Source: Azophilus sp965199705
Lineage (GTDB): Bacteria; Pseudomonadota; Gammaproteobacteria; Pseudomonadales; Azotimanducaceae
DNA length: 64,000 nucleotides
NCBI GenBank assembly: GCA_965199705.1
Contig: OZ241359.1
Coordinates: 868,001 to 932,000 of the forward strand
Direction: 5' to 3'
The notes below the pieces were generated by a model that did not search any database, was not told where the DNA came from, and was given only the letters and a program-made list of their open reading frames with translations. Below, in pieces: positions 59,575 to 64,000 of this stretch (position 1 is the stretch's first letter; each line of letters opens with the position of its first letter). The position numbers and the translations under genes are program-made.

Positions 59575-62061
59575 ATGCGGCCCGGCCTGATCTGGCGTTT
59601 GGCGCGCCGCGACTGGCGTTCTGGCGAGCTGCGCCTGCTGCTGGCGTCGCTCACCGTCGGCGTCGCCACGGTCACGGCCATCAGCCTGTTCGTCGATCGC
59701 CTGCAACAGGCGTTGCTGCTGGAGTCGGCCAGCTTTCTGGCCGCTGATCGCTATGTATCGGCGTCCGAACCCCTGCCAGCGGCGTATGCGCGCGAGGCCG
59801 AAGCGCGCCAACTGCCCCACACCACCACCCTGACGTTTCCGTCCATGGTGTTTGCCGGCGACCGCAATCAGCTGGTTGGCGTCAAGGCGGTAGCGGACGG
59901 TTATCCCCTGCGCGGCGTCCTGGTGACCGGCAGCGAGGCCTTTGCGCCCGGTCAGCCGGTTCAGGATATTCCAGCGCCCGGCGAGGTCTGGCTCGATTCG
60001 CGTCTCCTGCCGGCGCTTGGCGTTGTTGTCGGCGACGAGGTTGAAGTAGGCGTTGCGCGACTCAGGGTCGCCCGGGTGCTGGTGCGTGAACCGGACCGGG
60101 GCGGCTCCTTCTTCGATCTCGGCCCCCGCTTGATGATGAACCGGCAGGACGTGCCGGCCACCGAGGTGGTGCAGCCCGGTAGCCGCATCAACTATCGTTT
60201 GCTGCTGCGCGGGCCGCAGTCGCAACTCGACGCCTTTCAGGCGGCGACGGACCCGGACGAGCGCTATCGCTGGGTCGATATTCACCGCGCCAGTCCGCGC
60301 ATCGGCGTGGCGCTGGACCGAGCCGAGCGCTATCTGCTCCTGGCCGGGCTGCTGGCGGTTCTGCTGGCGGGCGTGGCGGTGGCGCTTTCCGCCCGCCGCT
60401 ATGCGCATCGGCACTTCGACCACGTTGGCATCCTGAAGACCCTTGGCGCCGGCCCCAACAGCATCCTGACAGGCTATCTCGGCATTCTCGCTGGCGTTGG
60501 CGGGGTTGCCGTTCTGCTCGGCCTGGCGCTTGGCGCGGTCTTGCATCTCGGCATCGTTGAAGCGCTTGAAGCCCTGCTGCCGGTCGCGTTACCGGGCGCG
60601 AGCATCCGTCCATTCGCGCTCGGCGCCGCGACCGGCATGATCAGCGCGCTGGCCTTCGCCATGCCGCCGTTGCTGCATCTGCGCGCTGTGCCGCCGGCGC
60701 GCGTGATTCGTCGGGACATGGGGCCGGCGCCGGTATCCGAATGGGTCACCATCGCTGTTGGCGGCGCCGGCGCCCTGTTCCTGCTCATTTGGTACAGCGG
60801 CAGCCTGCTGCTGACTGGCTGGGCGCTCGCTGGCATGGCCGGCGTGCTGCTGATTTTTGGCGTGGCGGCGTACTTTCTGTTGCGCATCGGCCGGGTTGTG
60901 GGCATGAAGGCCGGCAGCAGCTGGCGCCTCGCGCTATCCGGATTGCGTCGTCGGCAAGGCGAGAACATCCTGCAGATCGGCGTCTTCGGGCTGGCGTTGA
61001 TGCTGCTGCTGATCCTGACGCTGCTGCGCAGTGCCCTGGTGGATGAGTGGCAGGCCAGCCTGCCCGAGGACATCCCCAATCACTTCCTGATGAACGTGAC
61101 GCCGGCGCAGGTGCAACCCGTGTCGCAACTCCTGCAGGCGCACACCAGCCGTCAGGGCGTCTTGACGCCGATGCTGCGCGGACGAGTCGTGGCCGTGAAT
61201 GGAGAGGCGGCGGCCGACCGCGAAGCGCGCCAGGGTCGGCAGGGCGACGGCCCCAGGCTCGGCTCGGAGCGCAATCTGACCTGGACTGCGGACTTGCCCA
61301 GTGGCAACGATCTGACAGCCGGTGTCTGGTGGGGGGCGGATGAGACCCGCCCTCTGGTTTCCCTTGAGGCCGAGTATGCGGAGGAACTGCGGCTGGGATT
61401 GGGGGATCGCCTGACTTTCGACATTGCCGGAAGCGCAATCGAGGCGGAGGTGGCGAGCCTTCGCGCGCTGGACTGGGAGAGCATGGAACCCAACTTCTTC
61501 ATTCTGTTTTCGCCTGGCGTGCTCTCCGGGCAGGCAGTGACCTACATGACCAGCTTTCATTTGCCGACTGGCGAGAAGGCGTTTCTCAATCGCTTGCTGT
61601 CGGAGTTTCCGACCGTTACCGTAATCGAAGTGGACGCCATCGTGGCCCAGGTGCAACGCATCGTTGAACGGGTGACGCGCGCCGTGGAGCTGGTGCTCGG
61701 CCTGGTGCTCGTATCCGGCTGCCTGGTGTTGATCGCCAGCATTCAGGCGAGCCGCGATGGTCGCCTGGCGGAACATGCGCTGGTGCGCGCCCTCGGTGGC
61801 CGACGCCGCCTGATTCGCGGCAGTCTGGCCCTGGAGTTTGCCGTGCTTGGGTTGTTTGCCGGCTTGCTCGGCGTTTTCGGTGCGGAGGTGACGGTCGCCT
61901 TGTTGCAGCTTCAGGTCTTCGATTTGCCGCCGAACCTGCATCCGGAACTCTGGCTGCTGGCGCCGGCCCTGGGCGCTGCCCTGGTTCTGGTCGTCGGCAT
62001 GGTCGGCGCCCGCGGGCTGGTGTCGAGCCCGCCCATTCTGGTGCTGCGTGGTCTGGAGTAG
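59575..62061 (+). CDS. ybbP: FtsX-like permease YbbP
   Basis: 828 residues; about ten TM helices in two FtsX repeats separated by large periplasmic domains. N-terminal RLARRDWRSGELRLLLASL is the usual start of this permease type. The FtsX cores lie at about 260-330 (LVAVLLAGVAVALSARR) and 700-825 (EHALVRALGGRRRLIRGSLA). No truncation. With YbbA it forms an inner-membrane transporter next to TesA. Confidence 0.94.
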   Translation: MRPGLIWRLARRDWRSGELRLLLASLTVGVATVTAISLFVDRLQQALLLESASFLAADRYVSASEPLPAAYAREAEARQLPHTTTLTFPSMVFAGDRNQLVGVKAVADGYPLRGVLVTGSEAFAPGQPVQDIPAPGEVWLDSRLLPALGVVVGDEVEVGVARLRVARVLVREPDRGGSFFDLGPRLMMNRQDVPATEVVQPGSRINYRLLLRGPQSQLDAFQAATDPDERYRWVDIHRASPRIGVALDRAERYLLLAGLLAVLLAGVAVALSARRYAHRHFDHVGILKTLGAGPNSILTGYLGILAGVGGVAVLLGLALGAVLHLGIVEALEALLPVALPGASIRPFALGAATGMISALAFAMPPLLHLRAVPPARVIRRDMGPAPVSEWVTIAVGGAGALFLLIWYSGSLLLTGWALAGMAGVLLIFGVAAYFLLRIGRVVGMKAGSSWRLALSGLRRRQGENILQIGVFGLALMLLLILTLLRSALVDEWQASLPEDIPNHFLMNVTPAQVQPVSQLLQAHTSRQGVLTPMLRGRVVAVNGEAAADREARQGRQGDGPRLGSERNLTWTADLPSGNDLTAGVWWGADETRPLVSLEAEYAEELRLGLGDRLTFDIAGSAIEAEVASLRALDWESMEPNFFILFSPGVLSGQAVTYMTSFHLPTGEKAFLNRLLSEFPTVTVIEVDAIVAQVQRIVERVTRAVELVLGLVLVSGCLVLIASIQASRDGRLAEHALVRALGGRRRLIRGSLALEFAVLGLFAGLLGVFGAEVTVALLQLQVFDLPPNLHPELWLLAPALGAALVLVVGMVGARGLVSSPPILVLRGLE

Positions 62062-62065
62062 GAAT

Positions 62066-62671
62066 GTGAAGCCATCTCGTTTCGTGAGCGGATTGTGGAT
62101 TCTGGCGCTCGTCGCCTGCCTGGCCGGGCCACGCGCCGAGGCCGAGGTGCTGCTGAGCACGCGCATCGAGCGGCTGGAGTACTCCGAGAACGCGGGTGCG
62201 GGCCTGGTCGGGCGCATCCTGACGGATGCCGATGTCGCGCATCCCGGAGACGAACTGCGCTACACCATCACCTTTGCCAATACTGGCCTGGCAGCTGTGC
62301 CGGCAGGCGTGATTGTCATCACCAACCCACTGCCGGCGGGTGTGGACTATGTGCCCGGTTCCGCCGATGGGCCGAACACGCAGATTCTGATTGGCGCCGC
62401 GTCCGCCGACGGCGGCGAAATGGCATTCACCGCACGCACGGCGAGCGCAGATCCTGGTTGGCCGCCAGCCGAAAACCCGGCGGTGTCCGGGTCATCGGCG
62501 CCGGTCGCAGCGCTGCGCTGGATATTTGATGCCGAGTTAGCAGCCGGCGAGTACAGTCAGGTCTGGTTTCATGTACGACTGCCGCCGGGCGAAGCGCCTG
62601 CGGACGCTGCCAATCCCGTATCCGAGGGCGCGATGCCGGGTGAATCTCTGAATCCCGCGCCTGCAAATTGA
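62066..62671 (+). CDS. Secreted protein with a DUF11-like domain
   Basis: 201 residues from GTG 62066, four bases after the permease stop and likely in its operon. Signal peptide (about 7-28, ending AEA), then one DUF11-type beta-sandwich: HPGDELRYTITFANTGLAAV, VITNPLPAGVDYVPGS. The C-terminal third is Pro/Ala-rich with no anchor seen. Probably exported to the periplasm or cell surface. Family of adhesion or envelope proteins; exact role unknown. Confidence 0.8.
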   Translation: MKPSRFVSGLWILALVACLAGPRAEAEVLLSTRIERLEYSENAGAGLVGRILTDADVAHPGDELRYTITFANTGLAAVPAGVIVITNPLPAGVDYVPGSADGPNTQILIGAASADGGEMAFTARTASADPGWPPAENPAVSGSSAPVAALRWIFDAELAAGEYSQVWFHVRLPPGEAPADAANPVSEGAMPGESLNPAPAN

Positions 62672-62687
62672 CGGCTTGCGGCCCGCC

Positions 62688-63359
62688 TCAGGGTTGCAGC
62701 CGCTCGACCTCCCAGCTATTCCCGGCATCCACGGGTCGAAACCGGAACCGATCATGCAGACGGCCGGCCCGGCCCTGCCAGAATTCGTATTCCACCGGCG
62801 CCAGGCGATAACCAGTCCACTCTTTCGGGCGCGCCAGACGCGCTTCCGGCGTTTGGGCACGCAATTCTGCTACGGCGCGTTCGAGCGCCGCACGGTTGGC
62901 GACCGGGGCCGACTGAACGCAAGCCGCAGCCGCATACCGGCTCATGGCCGGGCGTGCATGGAAGTAGGCATCGGCGTCGGCGCCAGGCAAGCGCGTGACC
63001 GCGCCGCGGATGCGCACCTGCCGGCTGAGTGGCGGCCAATAGAACAGGAGCGCCGCCGTCGGGTTGGCGCGCAGGTCCGCGCCCTTGTGGCTGCGGTCAT
63101 CGCTGTACCAGCAAAATCCGGCTGCATCGAAGTGCTTGAGCAGCACCGTGCGCACCGAGGGCATACCGTTGGCGCTGACGGTGGCCAGCGCCATCGCGGT
63201 TGGATCAGGGCTTTCGGCTTCCGTCGCTGCCTGTAACCAGGCGCCGAACAGAGCGGTCGGGCTGGCCGCCAGATCTGACCGGCGCAGAGGCCGGTCTGGA
63301 TAGTCCCGGCGCTGTCCCCGCTGATCGCCCGGGTCAGGCGGCGGCGCCGAATCGCTCAT
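62688..63359 (-). CDS. pdxH: Pyridoxamine 5'-phosphate oxidase
   Basis: Oxidises pyridoxamine/pyridoxine phosphate to PLP using FMN. 223 residues: DPTAMALATVSANGMPSVRT, FCWYSDDRSHKGADL, the FMN contact QVRIRGAV, and the C-terminal signature LHDRFRF. Complete. Its start overlaps the end of uvrB (same strand) by 26 bases. Confidence 0.96.
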   Translation of the reverse strand: MSDSAPPPDPGDQRGQRRDYPDRPLRRSDLAASPTALFGAWLQAATEAESPDPTAMALATVSANGMPSVRTVLLKHFDAAGFCWYSDDRSHKGADLRANPTAALLFYWPPLSRQVRIRGAVTRLPGADADAYFHARPAMSRYAAAACVQSAPVANRAALERAVAELRAQTPEARLARPKEWTGYRLAPVEYEFWQGRAGRLHDRFRFRPVDAGNSWEVERLQP

Positions 63360-64000
63360 GGCGGATGCTCCGAATCTGATCGCGCAAGAGCGCCGCTTCC
63401 TCGAATTCCAGGTTACGGGCGTGTTCCTGCATCTTCTGCTCCAGCGACTGCACCAGTTTGCCCAGCGCCTTCGGATCCTCTGGCAGCTCTGCCGTCTGCT
63501 GCCGTGCCCCGCGCCGTCGCGCCGCTCTGCGGCCTTCGCCGGCTGCTGGCGCTCGTGCCCCTTCCATCACTTCAGTGACCCGCTTCTGAATGGTCTGCGG
63601 CGTGATGCCGTGGGCTTCATTGAAGGCCAGCTGCCTGGCTCGGCGCCTGGCCGTTTCCGCCAGCGCCCGCTGCATGGAGCCGGTTTCTGTATCGGCGTAG
63701 AGGATGGCGCGTCCGTGGACATTGCGCGCGGTGCGCCCGATTGTCTGGATCAGCGAGCGTTCACCGCGCAGAAAGCCCTCCTTGTCAGCGTCAAGAATCG
63801 CCACCAGGGAAACTTCCGGTATGTCCAGGCCCTCCCGCAGCAGGTTGATGCCAACCAGCACATCGAAGGCGGCCATGCGCAGGTCGCGCACGATTTCCAT
63901 GCGCTCCACCGTGTCGATGTCGGAGTGCAGATAGCGCACCCGGACACCGTGCTCGTCCATGTAGTCGGTGAGGTCCTCGGCCATGCGCTTGGTGAGGGTG
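63334..64000 (-). CDS. uvrB: Excinuclease ABC subunit B, C-terminal part (5' end outside window)
   Basis: The frame is open to the window edge. The visible ~220 residues contain helicase motifs V and VI (VGINLLREGLDIPEVSLV and IQTIGRTARNVHGR), a linker, and the UvrC-binding UVR motif at the end (LEQKMQEHARNLEFEEAALL). The linker before the UVR motif is Ala/Arg-rich and long. Nucleotide-excision repair; co-directional with pdxH. Confidence 0.96.
   Translation of the reverse strand, partial: TLTKRMAEDLTDYMDEHGVRVRYLHSDIDTVERMEIVRDLRMAAFDVLVGINLLREGLDIPEVSLVAILDADKEGFLRGERSLIQTIGRTARNVHGRAILYADTETGSMQRALAETARRRARQLAFNEAHGITPQTIQKRVTEVMEGARAPAAGEGRRAARRRGARQQTAELPEDPKALGKLVQSLEQKMQEHARNLEFEEAALLRDQIRSIRHERFGAAA

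Overview
The window looks like a chromosome segment of a high-GC gammaproteobacterium, probably from an uncultured or sparsely sampled lineage. The evidence is gene order as well as gene content: pyrG-kdsA-eno-ftsB, pcm...nlpD, fdxA-mutS-recA-recX-alaS-lysC, infC-rpmI-rplT-pheS-pheT-ihfA-merR, tesA/ybbA/ybbP and uvrB next to pdxH are all gammaproteobacterial (partly Pseudomonas-like) neighbourhoods. Several expected genes are missing from these blocks. ispD/ispF/truD/surE are not between ftsB and pcm, rpoS is not between nlpD and fdxA, csrA is not after lysC, and thrS is not before infC. I saw no rRNA, tRNA or CRISPR array.

Layout. (1) 1-3102: a three-gene envelope cassette made of a helical-repeat protein (5' truncated), a MotA/TolQ/ExbB-type channel subunit, and a single-pass protein whose TM entry carries a stator-like Asp, followed by a Cys-Pro repeat linker and a vWA domain. 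(2) 3205-10995: pyrG-kdsA-eno-ftsB-pcm in a tightly overlapping operon, a frameshifted DUF368 membrane gene, an Xre/RES toxin-antitoxin pair with a palindromic operator, and an NlpD-like lipoprotein. (3) 11090-19893: fdxA and mutS on the minus strand separated by a small element with terminal inverted repeats, then recA-recX-alaS-lysC on the plus strand, followed by a GST-family gene.

(4) 20898-38975: an 18-kb accessory, defence-like island. Its outer parts are a DUF499 (COG1483) ATPase plus a small partner on the left, and a DUF1156 (COG1743) Zn-ribbon DNA methyltransferase plus a PLD-nuclease/SNF2 helicase on the right. These are proteins known to co-occur. Between them lie a metallo-beta-lactamase-fold cassette, remains of VapBC modules, an XRE/ImmA pair, a DUF2188 protein, a compact ubiquitin-like conjugation cassette (multiubiquitin-type Ubl, DUF6791-ThiF E1-like, DUF6527), a second (fused) XRE-ImmA protein, and a DUF4411 PIN-type toxin. 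Much of this interior, notably about 27.3-32.8 kb, is visibly less GC-rich than the housekeeping flanks. The simplest reading is a DUF499/DUF1156/helicase DNA-targeting system that has taken other defence cassettes into its middle.

(5) 39200-45575: formate-THF ligase (minus), a GlxA-type AraC regulator, a non-pyrrolysine MttB-family methyltransferase with a duplicated ribosome-binding site/start, and a ThrRS without a TGS domain: a one-carbon/methylamine-type locus to which thrS is now coupled. (6) 45611-51694: bcp, then the translation operon infC-rpmI-rplT-pheST-ihfA-merR on the minus strand with its own sigma70-like promoter and an apparent ATC start for infC. (7) 51762-64000: housekeeping and envelope genes (M19 dipeptidase, EthD-like, Prc protease, DUF1244, YaaA, BolA, TrhO, TesA-like esterase divergent from an ABC/FtsX transporter, a DUF11-like secreted protein, PdxH, and the C-terminal part of UvrB running off the window).
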